Shown here: positions 8,844 to 18,005 of the stretch, one piece after another | Layout: each line of letters opens with the position of its first letter | Numbering within the stretch: the first letter of the stretch is position 1 | Origin: Pseudomonas veronii | GTDB taxonomy: Bacteria; Pseudomonadota; Gammaproteobacteria; Pseudomonadales; Pseudomonadaceae | Assembly (NCBI RefSeq): GCF_001439695.1 | Contig: NZ_JYLL01000022.1 | Coordinates: 30,027-94,026 of the forward strand | Direction: 5' to 3' | Length of the DNA: 64,000 nt | Notes under the pieces: generated by a model | What the model was told of the DNA's origin: nothing | The model's database searches: none | The model's input: only the letters and a program-made list of their open reading frames with translations | Made by a program: the position numbers and the translations under genes

Positions 8844-9917
8844 ATGCTGGCCTATATCATTCGCCGCCTGTTGCTGATCATCCCCACGCTGTTCGGGATT
8901 CTGCTGATCAACTTCGTCATCATCCAGGCCGCCCCGGGTGGCCCGGTGGAGCAGATGATCGCCAAGCTCGAAGGCTTCGAAGGCGCCACCAGCCGCATTG
9001 CCGGCGGCGGCGCCGAAGTCGCGGTGGCCGGCTCCAGCTACCGTGGCGCCCAAGGCCTGGACCCGGCACTGATCAAGGAAATCGAAACCATGTACGGTTT
9101 CGACAAGTCGGCACCGGAACGCTTGTGGATCATGGTCAAGAACTACGCCCGGCTGGATTTCGGCGACAGCTTCTTTCGCGACGCCAAGGTCATCGACCTG
9201 ATCAAGGAAAAGATGCCGGTGTCGATCTCCCTCGGGCTGTGGAGCACGCTGATCATGTACCTGGTCTCGATCCCGCTGGGGATCGCCAAGGCCACGCGAC
9301 ACGGCAGCCACTTCGACGTATGGACCAGCTCGGCGATCATCGTCGGCTACGCGATCCCGGCGTTCCTGTTCGCGATCCTGCTGATCGTGGTGTTTGCCGG
9401 TGGCAGTTACTTCGACTGGTTCCCCTTGCGCGGGCTGACTTCCAACAATTTCGATGAGCTGAGCTGGGGCGGCAAGATCCTCGACTACTTCTGGCACCTG
9501 GCCTTGCCCATCACCGCGCTGGTGATCGGCAACTTCGCGACCATGACGCTGCTGACCAAAAACAGCTTTCTCGACGAGATCAACAAACAGTACGTGGTTA
9601 CCGCCAAGGCCAAGGGCCTGACCAACCACCGCGTGCTCTACGGCCATGTGTTCCGCAACGCCATGCTGCTGGTGATCGCCGGTTTCCCCTCGGCGTTCAT
9701 CGGGATCTTCTTCACCGGCTCGCTGCTGGTGGAAGTGATCTTCTCCCTCGACGGCCTCGGCCTGATGAGCTTTGAAGCCGCGATCAATCGCGATTACCCG
9801 GTGGTGTTCGGCACGCTGTTTATCTTCACCCTGCTCGGGCTGGTGGTGAAACTGATCGGTGACCTCACCTACACCCTGGTCGATCCGCGTATCGACTTCG
9901 CCAGCCGGGAGCATTGA
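8844..9917 (+). CDS. nppB: Peptide ABC transporter permease (YejB type)
   Basis: 357 residues, starting directly after the nppA2 stop. An inner-membrane permease of the BPD_transp_1 superfamily: a first membrane segment (LLLIIPTLFGILLINFVIIQ), a periplasmic insert of about 100 residues, then five more segments. The coupling-helix EAA motif is KAKGLTNHRVLYGHVFRNAML. With the next permease it forms the heterodimeric channel. The long Gly/Ala-rich insert after the first segment (GGGAEVAVAGSS) is a YejB trait. Confidence 0.9.
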   Translation: MLAYIIRRLLLIIPTLFGILLINFVIIQAAPGGPVEQMIAKLEGFEGATSRIAGGGAEVAVAGSSYRGAQGLDPALIKEIETMYGFDKSAPERLWIMVKNYARLDFGDSFFRDAKVIDLIKEKMPVSISLGLWSTLIMYLVSIPLGIAKATRHGSHFDVWTSSAIIVGYAIPAFLFAILLIVVFAGGSYFDWFPLRGLTSNNFDELSWGGKILDYFWHLALPITALVIGNFATMTLLTKNSFLDEINKQYVVTAKAKGLTNHRVLYGHVFRNAMLLVIAGFPSAFIGIFFTGSLLVEVIFSLDGLGLMSFEAAINRDYPVVFGTLFIFTLLGLVVKLIGDLTYTLVDPRIDFASREH

Positions 9918-9918
9918 G

Positions 9919-10938
9919 ATGAATCTGTCCCCCCTCAATCGCCGCCGGTTCGAGCGGTTCAAGGCAAACAAACGTGGCTGGTGGTCGCTGTGGCTGTTCC
10001 TGATCCTGTTCGGCCTGAGCCTGGGCGCCGAGCTGATCGCCAACGACAAACCGCTGGTGGTGCATTACGACGGCGACTGGTATTTCCCGGCGCTCAAACG
10101 CTACCCGGAAACCACCTTCGGCGGCGAGTTCCCCCTGGAGGCCAACTACAAGAGCCCGTATATCCAGGAGCTGCTCAAGGCCAAGGGCGCGTGGACGCTG
10201 TGGGCGCCGATCCCGTTCAGCTATCAGAGCATCAACTACGACCTGAAGGTGCCGGCCCCCGCGCCGCCGTCTTCGGTCAACCTGCTGGGCACCGACGACC
10301 AGGGCCGCGACGTCTTGGCGCGGGTGATCTATGGCTTTCGCGTGTCGGTGCTGTTTGCCCTGACCCTGACCGTGCTCAGCTCGATCATCGGCGTGATCGC
10401 CGGGGCCCTGCAGGGCTTCTATGGCGGCTGGGTCGACCTGGCCGGGCAACGCTTCCTGGAGATCTGGTCGGGCTTGCCGGTGCTGTACCTGCTGATCATC
10501 CTCGCCAGTTTCGTGCAGCCCAACTTCTGGTGGCTGCTGGGGATCATGCTGCTGTTCTCGTGGATGAGCCTGGTGGACGTGGTCCGCGCCGAGTTCCTGC
10601 GCGGGCGCAACTTGGAATACGTGCGCGCGGCCAGGGCGCTGGGCATGCAGAACGGCGCGATCATGTTCCGCCATATCCTGCCCAATGCCATGGTCTCGAC
10701 CATGACCTTCATGCCGTTCATCCTCACCGGCGCCATCGGCACCCTGACCGCCCTGGACTTCCTCGGCTTCGGCCTGCCGGCGGGTTCGCCGTCGCTGGGG
10801 GAACTGGTGGCCCAGGGCAAATCCAACCTGCAAGCGCCGTGGCTGGGCATGAGTGCCTTTGCCGTGCTGGCGATCATGTTGAGTTTGCTGGTGTTTATCG
10901 GCGAGTCCGCTCGCGATGCCTTCGACCCGAGGAAATGA
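9919..10938 (+). CDS. nppC: Peptide ABC transporter permease (YejE type)
   Basis: 339 residues from the ATG at 9919; the open frame upstream overlaps nppB and is not used. The N-terminus is basic (NRRRFERFKANKRGW), followed by one membrane segment, a long periplasmic part (WYFPALKRYPETTFGG), and the transport domain after LGTDDQGRDVLARVIYGFR. The EAA motif is ARALGMQNGAIMFRHILPN. It pairs with YejB-type permeases in uptake of microcin C-like and peptidyl-nucleoside compounds. Confidence 0.9.
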   Translation: MNLSPLNRRRFERFKANKRGWWSLWLFLILFGLSLGAELIANDKPLVVHYDGDWYFPALKRYPETTFGGEFPLEANYKSPYIQELLKAKGAWTLWAPIPFSYQSINYDLKVPAPAPPSSVNLLGTDDQGRDVLARVIYGFRVSVLFALTLTVLSSIIGVIAGALQGFYGGWVDLAGQRFLEIWSGLPVLYLLIILASFVQPNFWWLLGIMLLFSWMSLVDVVRAEFLRGRNLEYVRAARALGMQNGAIMFRHILPNAMVSTMTFMPFILTGAIGTLTALDFLGFGLPAGSPSLGELVAQGKSNLQAPWLGMSAFAVLAIMLSLLVFIGESARDAFDPRK

Positions 10939-10939
10939 G

Positions 10940-12544
10940 ATGAATCAGGACAATCTGATCGAAGTCCGCGACCTCTGCGTCGAGTTCGTCACCGGCGAGC
11001 ATCACCACCGCGTGGTGAACCACGTCAGCTTCGACATCAAGCGCGGCGAAACCCTGGCGCTGGTCGGCGAAAGCGGCTCCGGCAAATCGGTGACCGCCCA
11101 CTCGATCCTGCGCCTGCTGCCCTACCCCTTGGCGCGGCACCCCGCCGGCACCATCGAATACGTCGGCCAGGACCTGCTGACCCTCAACGAAAAAACCATC
11201 CGGCATATTCGCGGCAACCGCATTGCGATGATCTTCCAGGAGCCGATGACCTCGTTGAACCCGCTGCACTGCATCGAGAAGCAGATCAACGAAGTGCTCG
11301 GCCTGCACAAAGGGCTGACCGGCAAAGTCGCGACCCGGCGCACCCTCGAGTTGCTCGGACTGGTGGGCATTCCCGAGCCGCATAAACGCCTCAAGGCGCT
11401 GCCCCACGAACTGTCCGGCGGCCAGCGCCAACGGGTGATGATCGCCATGGCCCTGGCCAACGAGCCGGAGCTGTTGATTGCCGACGAACCGACCACCGCC
11501 CTCGACGTGACGGTGCAGTTGAAGATCCTCGAGCTGCTCAAGGAACTGCAGGCGCGCCTGGGCATGGCGTTGCTGCTGATCAGCCACGACTTGAACCTGG
11601 TGCGGCGCATTGCCCACCGTGTGTGCGTGATGCAACAGGGTTGCATCGTCGAGCAAGCCGATTGCGAAACCTTGTTCCAGTCGCCGCAGCACCCTTACAC
11701 CCAGGAGCTGCTCGCCGCCGAACCCAGCGGCGGGCCGGCCGCCACCGCCGTCGGGCCACCGTTGCTGGAAGTGGACGACTTGAAAGTCTGGTTTGCGATC
11801 AAGAAAGGCTTTTTGCGCAACACCGTCGATTACGTCAAGGCGGTGGACGGCATCAACTTCAGCCTGCCCCAGGGGCAAACCCTGGGCATCGTCGGCGAAA
11901 GCGGCTCGGGCAAGTCCACCCTCGGCCTGGCGATCCTGCGCCTGATCGCGAGCAAAGGCGGGATTCGCTTCGAAGGCCAGCAACTCGACCGCCTGACCCA
12001 GCAACAGGTGCGCCCGTTGCGCCGGGAAATGCAGGTGGTGTTCCAGGACCCGTTCGGCAGCCTCAGCCCGCGCATGTGCGTCAGCGAGATCGTCGGCGAA
12101 GGCCTGCGCATTCACAAGATGGGCAGCCCGGCGGAGCAGGAAGCGGCGATTATCGCAGCGCTCAAGGAAGTCGGCCTCGACCCGCAGTCGCGGCATCGCT
12201 ACCCCCACGAGTTCTCCGGCGGCCAGCGCCAACGCATCGCCATTGCCCGCGCTCTGGTGCTCAAGCCGCGCCTGATCCTGCTCGACGAACCGACCTCGGC
12301 GCTCGACCGCACGGTGCAGCGCCAAGTGGTGGAATTACTGCGCGGTTTGCAGGCCAAGTACAACCTGACCTATCTGTTCATCAGCCATGACCTGGCGGTG
12401 GTCAAAGCGTTGAGTCACCAGTTGATGGTGGTCAAGCATGGGCAGGTGGTGGAACAGGGCGACGCGCCGGCGATTTTCGCCAACCCACAGCATGCCTATA
12501 CCCGGCAGTTGCTGGAGGCGGCGTTTCTGGTGCCGACGCCTTAG
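10940..12544 (+). CDS. nppD: Peptide ABC transporter ATPase with two nucleotide-binding domains (YejF type)
   Basis: 534 residues holding two fused ABC domains. Each has Walker A GESGSGKS, signature LSGGQRQR (first) or FSGGQRQR (second) and a Walker B ending in ADEPTTALD or LDEPTSALD. Both sites therefore look catalytically complete. One chain would serve both permeases. The start at 10940 lies one base after the nppC stop with a GAGG-like site ahead. It is the last gene of the operon and converges on ubiT. Confidence 0.93.
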   Translation: MNQDNLIEVRDLCVEFVTGEHHHRVVNHVSFDIKRGETLALVGESGSGKSVTAHSILRLLPYPLARHPAGTIEYVGQDLLTLNEKTIRHIRGNRIAMIFQEPMTSLNPLHCIEKQINEVLGLHKGLTGKVATRRTLELLGLVGIPEPHKRLKALPHELSGGQRQRVMIAMALANEPELLIADEPTTALDVTVQLKILELLKELQARLGMALLLISHDLNLVRRIAHRVCVMQQGCIVEQADCETLFQSPQHPYTQELLAAEPSGGPAATAVGPPLLEVDDLKVWFAIKKGFLRNTVDYVKAVDGINFSLPQGQTLGIVGESGSGKSTLGLAILRLIASKGGIRFEGQQLDRLTQQQVRPLRREMQVVFQDPFGSLSPRMCVSEIVGEGLRIHKMGSPAEQEAAIIAALKEVGLDPQSRHRYPHEFSGGQRQRIAIARALVLKPRLILLDEPTSALDRTVQRQVVELLRGLQAKYNLTYLFISHDLAVVKALSHQLMVVKHGQVVEQGDAPAIFANPQHAYTRQLLEAAFLVPTP

Positions 12545-12555
12545 CCCAGGGCCGT

Positions 12556-12586
12556 GACCTATCCGTTCAGCGCGAAAGGATAGGTC
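12556..12586. terminator. Hairpin between convergent nppD and ubiT
   Basis: GACCTATCC and GGATAGGTC pair perfectly around a 13-base loop in the 49-base gap between two converging genes. There is no good T-run on either strand, so it may be a weak or factor-assisted terminator. Confidence 0.5.
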
Positions 12587-12593
12587 GTTCGCC

Positions 12594-13061
12594 TCAGGCC
12601 GCCAGCCCGCGCCCGGCCCGCTCCAGGTTGCGCCACAACCAGCCCGGCAATACGTCCGGGTCCAGGCTGTCGATCAGGTTCTTTAAGCCCAGCCCCAACT
12701 CCGTGTCGCCTTCAATCACCAAGCGACGCCGGAAGAACAAGGTGTCCGGATCTTCCTGGCGACTGGCCAGCAACAAGAACTCGCGCCAGTTACCACTGAT
12801 GGTTACCTGGGCCTCGGCTTTTTCAGCGATGCGCAAGCCATCCCGCGCCAGCGTCAGGTACCAGCACAGCCCAAGGTCGGGGATGCGCAGGCACATCCAG
12901 CGCCCGCGCAGCAGGTCGAAGCCACCGTCGCGCAACGGCTCGGCCAGGCAGCGGTTGAGGCCTTGCTGCAAGGCCAGGCGCTGCACCCGGAACGGCACGT
13001 GGCGCACCAGCGGCAACAAGCGATCGGCGCCCTTGAGCAGCCATTGTTTGCGACTCAACAC
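12594..13061 (-). CDS. ubiT: Anaerobic ubiquinone biosynthesis accessory factor UbiT (SCP2 domain)
   Basis: 155 residues from a GTG start, with GAGGAGG 7 bases ahead and a 7-base overlap with the ubiV stop. It is an SCP2 lipid-binding domain (central IPDLGLCWYLTLARDGLRI and TISGNWREFLLLAS). In E. coli, UbiT with UbiU and UbiV supports O2-independent ubiquinone synthesis, probably by carrying hydrophobic intermediates. The order ubiU-ubiV-ubiT matches P. aeruginosa PA3913-PA3911 as I remember it. A longer open frame upstream overlaps ubiV and is rejected. Confidence 0.88.
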   Translation of the reverse strand: MLSRKQWLLKGADRLLPLVRHVPFRVQRLALQQGLNRCLAEPLRDGGFDLLRGRWMCLRIPDLGLCWYLTLARDGLRIAEKAEAQVTISGNWREFLLLASRQEDPDTLFFRRRLVIEGDTELGLGLKNLIDSLDPDVLPGWLWRNLERAGRGLAA

Positions 13062-13945
13062 AGGCCCACCTCCTCGACCCGCAGCATGCCGGCCTGGCCA
13101 TGCCAGTAACCGTTGCAACCGTCGACGCACAACGGCGGCATCGCGCCCTGGCGCACCTGGTCAAACGCCTGGACCACGCCGACCATCCCTTCGGCGCGTG
13201 GGCTCAGGCGCAACAGGTCAGCGCCACACGCGACCAGGCCGGGGTAATCGGCGAGCAGGTTGGTGACATCGGCCGACATCGTCTGAATCCCGTTCAAGGT
13301 GAACAACGGTTGCCCTTCCTGGCTGGTCAGGGCCATGCCGTCGGGGTAGTTGATGCAACAGAACTGGCAATCGTCCTTGGGCCGGTTTTCCGCGCGGGCG
13401 GTGAAGCAACGGGCCGAGTACGCCAGGGGCAAATGCCCATAGGCGAAGATCTCCACTTCGGGCAGCGGCCGGCCGAGTTCGCGCACCTGTTCCAGCACAT
13501 CGGCGATCAGGCTTTGCGAGCACTCCACCGGCGGCACCCAGCGCTGCATGCCCGCATCGAGCAATTGCGCCAGGGCGTGGCCGTTGTACAGGTTGAGCGC
13601 CGGGCCGCCGACAAAAGGCAACTTGCGCTCGATCAGCAACTGCACCGCGCCCATGTCGTTGGCCTCGACCAGCACCTCGCCGTTGTCGCACAGGCGGCGC
13701 AGGCTCGACAGTTCAGAGGCGGCTTCGATCAAGGTCAGGCTCGACAGCACGATCTGCGCCGAGCTGCACGACTGCAACTCGCGGCCCAGGCCCAACCATT
13801 GATCCAGGGAAAACGCGCGGCGTTTGGAGCACACGGTTTCCCCCAGGTAAATCACGTCCAGGGGCAAGCCGGCCATGTCTGAATAGAAGCGCCCCAAGTG
13901 TTCCTTATCCCAATAAAACAGCACCGGTCCCAGGCTGAGCTTCAT
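13055..13945 (-). CDS. ubiV: O2-independent ubiquinone hydroxylation protein UbiV
   Basis: 296 residues, U32 peptidase-like family (E. coli YhbV). The four Cys that ligate the 4Fe-4S cluster in E. coli UbiV are at the same numbers: C39 (VCSKRR), C180 (ARCFTA), C193 and C197 (DDCQFCC). With UbiU it forms the complex that hydroxylates the ubiquinone ring under anoxia, apparently with prephenate as oxygen donor. The ATG at 13945 is preceded by GAGGAAAC; the open frame reaches further but into ubiU. Confidence 0.94.
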   Translation of the reverse strand: MKLSLGPVLFYWDKEHLGRFYSDMAGLPLDVIYLGETVCSKRRAFSLDQWLGLGRELQSCSSAQIVLSSLTLIEAASELSSLRRLCDNGEVLVEANDMGAVQLLIERKLPFVGGPALNLYNGHALAQLLDAGMQRWVPPVECSQSLIADVLEQVRELGRPLPEVEIFAYGHLPLAYSARCFTARAENRPKDDCQFCCINYPDGMALTSQEGQPLFTLNGIQTMSADVTNLLADYPGLVACGADLLRLSPRAEGMVGVVQAFDQVRQGAMPPLCVDGCNGYWHGQAGMLRVEEVGLC

Positions 13946-13955
13946 CTGTGTTTCC

Positions 13956-14951
13956 TCATTGCCATGCGCGATGGTAAGCACCCAGGGTGGTCTGGCTGCC
14001 TTCGGAAAGTCCGGCCAGCACCTGGCGCCACTGGTCCTTGACCACAAAATTGGCCGGGGCGCTGCGGTGGGCGTCGAGGGCGGCGCGCCAGACTCGGGTG
14101 ACTTGTTCCACATAGGCCGGGCTGCGTTGCCGGCCTTCGATCTTCACCGCCTCCACGCCGATGGCGCTGAGTTCGGGCAACAGGTCCAGGGTGTCGAGGC
14201 TGGTCGGTTCTTCGAGGGCATGGAAGCGCTTGCCGCCGACCAGGAAGCGGCCTTTGCACAAGGTCGGGTAGCCGGCCGGTTCCTCCGGGGTGTAGCGGTC
14301 GATCAGCACTTCACTGAGGCGCGCGCTGAGGCCATCGGCGTCGTCGCTCCAGCGCACCGCCTTGGCCGGCGAGCACACGCCGCACAGGTTGGGCGACTCA
14401 CCGGTGATATACGACGACAAGTGGCAACGCCCTTCGGCCATGATGCACAGGCTGCCGAAGCCGAACACTTCGATCGGCACCACGCTGCTCGCCGCCACCT
14501 GTTTGACCTGGGCCAGCGACAGCACCCGCGGCAGCACCGCGCGGCGGATGCCATAACGTTCGACGTAGAACTTCAGCGCCGCCGCATGGGTGGCCGAGCC
14601 CTGCACCGACAAGTGCAACGCCATCTGCGGATGGTGCGCGGCAGCATAGCCGAGCACACCCGGGTCGCCGGCGATCAGCGCATCCACGCCATGATCGGCC
14701 GCACGGTCGACGGCGCGTTGCCAGCGTGACCAGATCTTCGGTTGCGGGTAGGTATTGACCGCCACATACAGCTTGCGCTGGTGCTGGCGGATATGGGCGA
14801 CGGCGGCGTCGAACTGCTTGTCGTCCATGTTCAGCCCGGCGAAATGCCGGGCATTGGTGTCATCGCGAAAACCGACATACACCGCATCGGCGCCTTGGCG
14901 CACCGCGGCTTTCAGCGCAGGCAGGTTGCCTGCCGGGCAGACCAGTTGCAT
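13956..14951 (-). CDS. ubiU: O2-independent ubiquinone hydroxylation protein UbiU
   Basis: 331 residues, U32 family (E. coli YhbU). Cluster ligands C169 (GSLCIM), C176 (EGRCHL) and C193 (GVCSPA) are at the E. coli positions, with a fourth Cys in TLCKGR. The family signature EVFGFGSLCIMAEGRC is intact. It sits 9 bases after moeA and 10 before ubiV, so the block looks like one transcript. This tells that the organism can make ubiquinone without O2, as a denitrifier or microaerobe would. Confidence 0.94.
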   Translation of the reverse strand: MQLVCPAGNLPALKAAVRQGADAVYVGFRDDTNARHFAGLNMDDKQFDAAVAHIRQHQRKLYVAVNTYPQPKIWSRWQRAVDRAADHGVDALIAGDPGVLGYAAAHHPQMALHLSVQGSATHAAALKFYVERYGIRRAVLPRVLSLAQVKQVAASSVVPIEVFGFGSLCIMAEGRCHLSSYITGESPNLCGVCSPAKAVRWSDDADGLSARLSEVLIDRYTPEEPAGYPTLCKGRFLVGGKRFHALEEPTSLDTLDLLPELSAIGVEAVKIEGRQRSPAYVEQVTRVWRAALDAHRSAPANFVVKDQWRQVLAGLSEGSQTTLGAYHRAWQ

Positions 14952-14960
14952 GGAGACTCC

Positions 14961-16193
14961 TCATTGAAACTCGGCGAAAGACAAGAAAGGCACCGGTGCA
15001 TCCTTGAGCAGCAGTTGCTCGCGCTCGACAATCACCAGGCCATCGGCCCAGCAGGCGGCGGTGAGCATCGCCGAGCTTTGCTGGGGGTGCAGGACGGCGC
15101 GCAATTGCCCATCCGCGCCGGGGCTCAAGCGCGCGCGCAGGTACTGGCGGCGCTTGTTGGGGGTAGGCCATTCAAAACCGGCCGGCACCTGGACCGGCAC
15201 CGGCAACACGCGCTCGACGCCCTGGGCGCGCAACAGGAACGGGCGCACCACCACCAACGCAGTGATCAGCGCGGCAGACGGGTTGCCGGGCAGGCCGATC
15301 CACGGTTTGCCCGCCACTTCGCCAAACGCCAGGGGCTTGCCGGGCTGGATCGCCAGGCGCCAGAAATCCACGCGACCGAGTTCCTGGATGGCTTGTTTGA
15401 GATGATCCTCCTCGCCCACCGACACGCCGCCGGTGGTCAGCAGCAGGTCGCATTCGGACGACGCGAGGATCAACGCGTCGCGGCTGGCGGCCAACGCGTC
15501 GGCCATCACCCCGTAGTCGAGCACCTCCACGCCCCAACCGCGCAATAACGCGGTCACCAGGTGGCGGTTGCTGTTGTAGATCTGCCCCGGCGCCAGCGAC
15601 TCGCCCGGCTCGCGCAGTTCATCGCCGCTGCTCAGCAGGCACACGCGCAGGGGTCGATAGACCTTGACCCACGGAATGCCGGCCGACGCCAGCAGGCCGA
15701 CTTCCTGGGCGCGCAGGCGCTGGCCGACACGCAACAGGCGTTGCCCGCGCTGCATTTCTTCACCGCGCTTGCGCACGTGTTCGCCCAGGCGCAGCGGCGG
15801 GCACCAGATACGCTGGCCGTAGACGCGGCAACGCTCCTGGGGCACCACGCTGTCGGCGCCGGGCGGCAGCGGCGCACCGGTGAAAATCCGTACTGTCTGC
15901 CCGGCCTGTAAAAGCTCATCGCTGCTGTGCCCGGCAGCAATCCGCCCGGCCAGCACCAAGTAGCCGCCCTGCTCCGGCACATCGGCGGCGCGCAGGGCGT
16001 AGCCGTCCATGGCGCTGTTGTCCCAGCACGGCAGGTCGAGAGGTGAAAACAGTTCTTCGGCGATCACCCGACCTGCGGCCTGGCCGAGGGGGATGACTTC
16101 GGTGGGCGGCGCAGGTGGCGCCTGCGCCAGCAGTTGCTCGATCGCCTCGTCCACCGGCATCAATTGCCCGCTGTCGCACACGCGGGTGTTCAT
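14961..16193 (-). CDS. moeA: Molybdopterin molybdenumtransferase MoeA
   Basis: 410 residues from the ATG in the ATGA overlap with moaB; the long open frame upstream is not used. MoeA inserts molybdate into adenylylated molybdopterin to give Moco for nitrate reductase and similar enzymes. Visible motifs: CWDNSAMDGYALRAAD (domain with the catalytic Asp), FTGAPLPPGADSVVPQE, LLLTTGGVSVGEEDHLK and WIGLPGNPSA. A C-terminal MoeA_C domain follows. It looks like the pathway-linked moeA1 copy found with moaB1 and the ubi genes in P. aeruginosa. Confidence 0.94.
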   Translation of the reverse strand: MNTRVCDSGQLMPVDEAIEQLLAQAPPAPPTEVIPLGQAAGRVIAEELFSPLDLPCWDNSAMDGYALRAADVPEQGGYLVLAGRIAAGHSSDELLQAGQTVRIFTGAPLPPGADSVVPQERCRVYGQRIWCPPLRLGEHVRKRGEEMQRGQRLLRVGQRLRAQEVGLLASAGIPWVKVYRPLRVCLLSSGDELREPGESLAPGQIYNSNRHLVTALLRGWGVEVLDYGVMADALAASRDALILASSECDLLLTTGGVSVGEEDHLKQAIQELGRVDFWRLAIQPGKPLAFGEVAGKPWIGLPGNPSAALITALVVVRPFLLRAQGVERVLPVPVQVPAGFEWPTPNKRRQYLRARLSPGADGQLRAVLHPQQSSAMLTAACWADGLVIVEREQLLLKDAPVPFLSFAEFQ

Positions 16194-16744
16194 GACCGCG
16201 CCTCGCAGGCGCTGAGCGCTTGTTCGAACTGAGGCTTGAGGTGCGCAACGAAGTTGCACGGGCCGGTGCGGCTGTCCAATTGACTGAGCAGAATCTGGTC
16301 CCAGGCGGTACGGCACGCGCCGGGCGAACCGGGCATGCAGCACACCAGCACGCCATTGCTCATGCCCGCCAGGGCGCGGGACTGCAAGGTGGACATGCCG
16401 ATTTCCGCCAGGGACACCTGGCGGAACAGCTCGCCGAACCCGTCCACTTGTTTATCCAGCAGCGGCAACACCGCTTGCGGCGTGTTGTCGCGAGCGGTGA
16501 AGCCGGTGCCGCCGGTCATCAGGATCACTTGCACCTGAGGGTCGGCGATCCACTGCGAAACGCGGGCGCGGATCTGGTAGATATCGTCCATCACCAGGCC
16601 ACGGTCGATCAGCACATGGCCGGCACCTTCTAGGCGCTCTACCAGGGTCTGCCCGGAGGTATCGGTGTCAAAGGTGCGGGTGTCGCTGATGGTCAGTACG
16701 GCAATGTTCAGGGAGACAAAACTGCGTTGGGTCAAATGGGCCAT
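16190..16744 (-). CDS. moaB: Molybdopterin adenylyltransferase-type protein MoaB
   Basis: 184 residues, MoCF-binding fold. MoaB/MogA proteins adenylylate molybdopterin before MoeA inserts the metal. Motifs: LTISDTRTFDTDTSG, ILMTGGTGFTARDNTP and LVCCMPGSPGACRTAW. The ATG at 16744 follows GGAGCCTTGATC. It overlaps moeA by four bases, so the two are translationally coupled. Confidence 0.93.
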   Translation of the reverse strand: MAHLTQRSFVSLNIAVLTISDTRTFDTDTSGQTLVERLEGAGHVLIDRGLVMDDIYQIRARVSQWIADPQVQVILMTGGTGFTARDNTPQAVLPLLDKQVDGFGELFRQVSLAEIGMSTLQSRALAGMSNGVLVCCMPGSPGACRTAWDQILLSQLDSRTGPCNFVAHLKPQFEQALSACEARS

Positions 16745-16780
16745 GATCAAGGCTCCAGGCAGGTAAAAAGATGCGCTCAG

Positions 16781-16802
16781 CCTGCGCCGCAACGGGCGCA
16801 GG
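16781..16802. other. Hairpin between pdxH and moaB
   Basis: CCTGCGCC and GGCGCAGG pair around a six-base loop in the 84-base gap. On the minus strand five T follow 12 bases later, too far for a classical terminator. It may be an attenuator separating pdxH from the moa/ubi genes, or chance. Confidence 0.3.
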
Positions 16803-16828
16803 GCCTATTCCTCGAAGGAGGTACCTCG

Positions 16829-17476
16829 TCAGGGCGCCAGCCGTGTGCGCTGCCAGGCGCCGTCTCGCAGGCGGTAGTCGAGGCGGTCATGCAGGCGGTC
16901 GGGGCGGCCTTGCCAGAACTCGATGCGGCGCGGTTGCAGGCAGTACCCGCCCCAGTGCTCGGGCCGTGGCGGTTGCTGGCCGGCGAACCGCTCGGTGACC
17001 TCACGCAGCAAACCTTCCAGCTCGCTGCGGTGGGTCAGCGGCTGACTCTGCGGTGAGGCCCAGGCACCGAGTTGGCTGGCGGCCGGGCGGTCGAGGAAAT
17101 AGGCGTCCGACAGCGCCGGATCGAGGCGCTCGACCGCGCCTTCAATACGCACCTGGCGCTCCAGGCCGGGCCAGAAAAACGTCATCGCTGCATGGGGGTT
17201 GCTCGCCAGTTCCTCGCCCTTGGCGCTCTGGTAATTGCCAAAAAACACAAAACCTTCGGCGCTGAAGCCCTTGAGCAGCAGGATGCGGCAATGGGCGTAT
17301 CCTTCGCTGTCGACCGTGGCCAGGGCCATGCTGTTGGCCTCGGCGGGAGGCGCTTCGGTCTTGCGCGCCTGGCTCAGCCACTGGCCGAACAACACCAGCG
17401 GATCGTCTTGCTCGCCGTCGTCCCGCAGGCCGTAGAGGGTGTAGTTGCGGCGCAGTTGCGCGAGGGACAGGGGCAT
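16829..17476 (-). CDS. pdxH: Pyridoxamine 5'-phosphate oxidase
   Basis: 215 residues from the ATG at 17476, which has GGAGG eight bases ahead; an earlier in-frame start lacks a site. The FMN enzyme oxidises pyridoxine/pyridoxamine 5'-phosphate to PLP. Motifs: MALATVDSEGYAHCRILLLKG, FFGNYQSAKGEELASNPHAAMTFFW is split around FMN binding, and the C-terminal signature WGGYCLQPRRIEFWQG with RLHDR. Its place between moaB and the CopD-like gene may be incidental. Confidence 0.95.
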   Translation of the reverse strand: MPLSLAQLRRNYTLYGLRDDGEQDDPLVLFGQWLSQARKTEAPPAEANSMALATVDSEGYAHCRILLLKGFSAEGFVFFGNYQSAKGEELASNPHAAMTFFWPGLERQVRIEGAVERLDPALSDAYFLDRPAASQLGAWASPQSQPLTHRSELEGLLREVTERFAGQQPPRPEHWGGYCLQPRRIEFWQGRPDRLHDRLDYRLRDGAWQRTRLAP

Positions 17477-17576
17477 GGGACGAACCTCCAGAGAATTCGC
17501 CACAGTGTGGGAACTGCGCAGGTTTTAGCCCTTGACCGCGATCAACAATCCGCCGCGTCATGGCGCCGCAGGCGGC

Positions 17577-17996
17577 TCACCACAATGACTTCGCCAGCAC
17601 CACAATCACCACCATGTGCGCGAGAATGCTGCGCCGTATCCACAGCGCACGCTTGGGGCTCAGGCGCTCGCGGGTCAGCCAGTAGGCCAGCAGCAGGTAG
17701 TGCCCGATGATGCTCAGGGCGAGGAAGATTTTCAGGCTCAGGAACAGTCCGAAATGACTGTTCCATGGCAGGCCGCGGTAATGCCAGGCCAGGCCGATAC
17801 CCGCGCCATACAGCAGCACCACCACGCCATGCAGCACCCGCCGCGAACGCCGGGCGATCGCGTGTTCCGCGGTGAAACGCGCCGACCAGGCCAGTTCCTC
17901 GCGGGCGCTGTGCCAGATCACCACTTCAAAGAACAGCGTGCCGATAAAGGCGATCGCCGCCAGCAGATGCACGATCAACAACCACGAATACAGCAT
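17577..17996 (-). CDS. CopD-like small membrane protein
   Basis: 139 residues with four predicted membrane segments (roughly 1-27, 52-75, 82-107 and 117-138). Several His lie in or near the segments (VHLLAAIAF, LHGVVV, GHYLLLAYW, LAHMVV), as in CopD-family proteins that handle copper or heme. It starts nine bases after nnrS on the same strand, so it probably shares the NnrS response to NO or low oxygen. The function is not established; membrane heme/copper handling is an inference. Confidence 0.65.
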   Translation of the reverse strand: MLYSWLLIVHLLAAIAFIGTLFFEVVIWHSAREELAWSARFTAEHAIARRSRRVLHGVVVLLYGAGIGLAWHYRGLPWNSHFGLFLSLKIFLALSIIGHYLLLAYWLTRERLSPKRALWIRRSILAHMVVIVVLAKSLW

Positions 17997-18005
17997 GCAA
18001 TGCTC

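Noticed and set aside
6960..10049. A 1029-residue open frame on the minus strand
   Set aside because: It is opposite to the nppA2/nppB/nppC genes, is rich in Gln/Gly/Val/Asp, and has no recognisable domain or start site.
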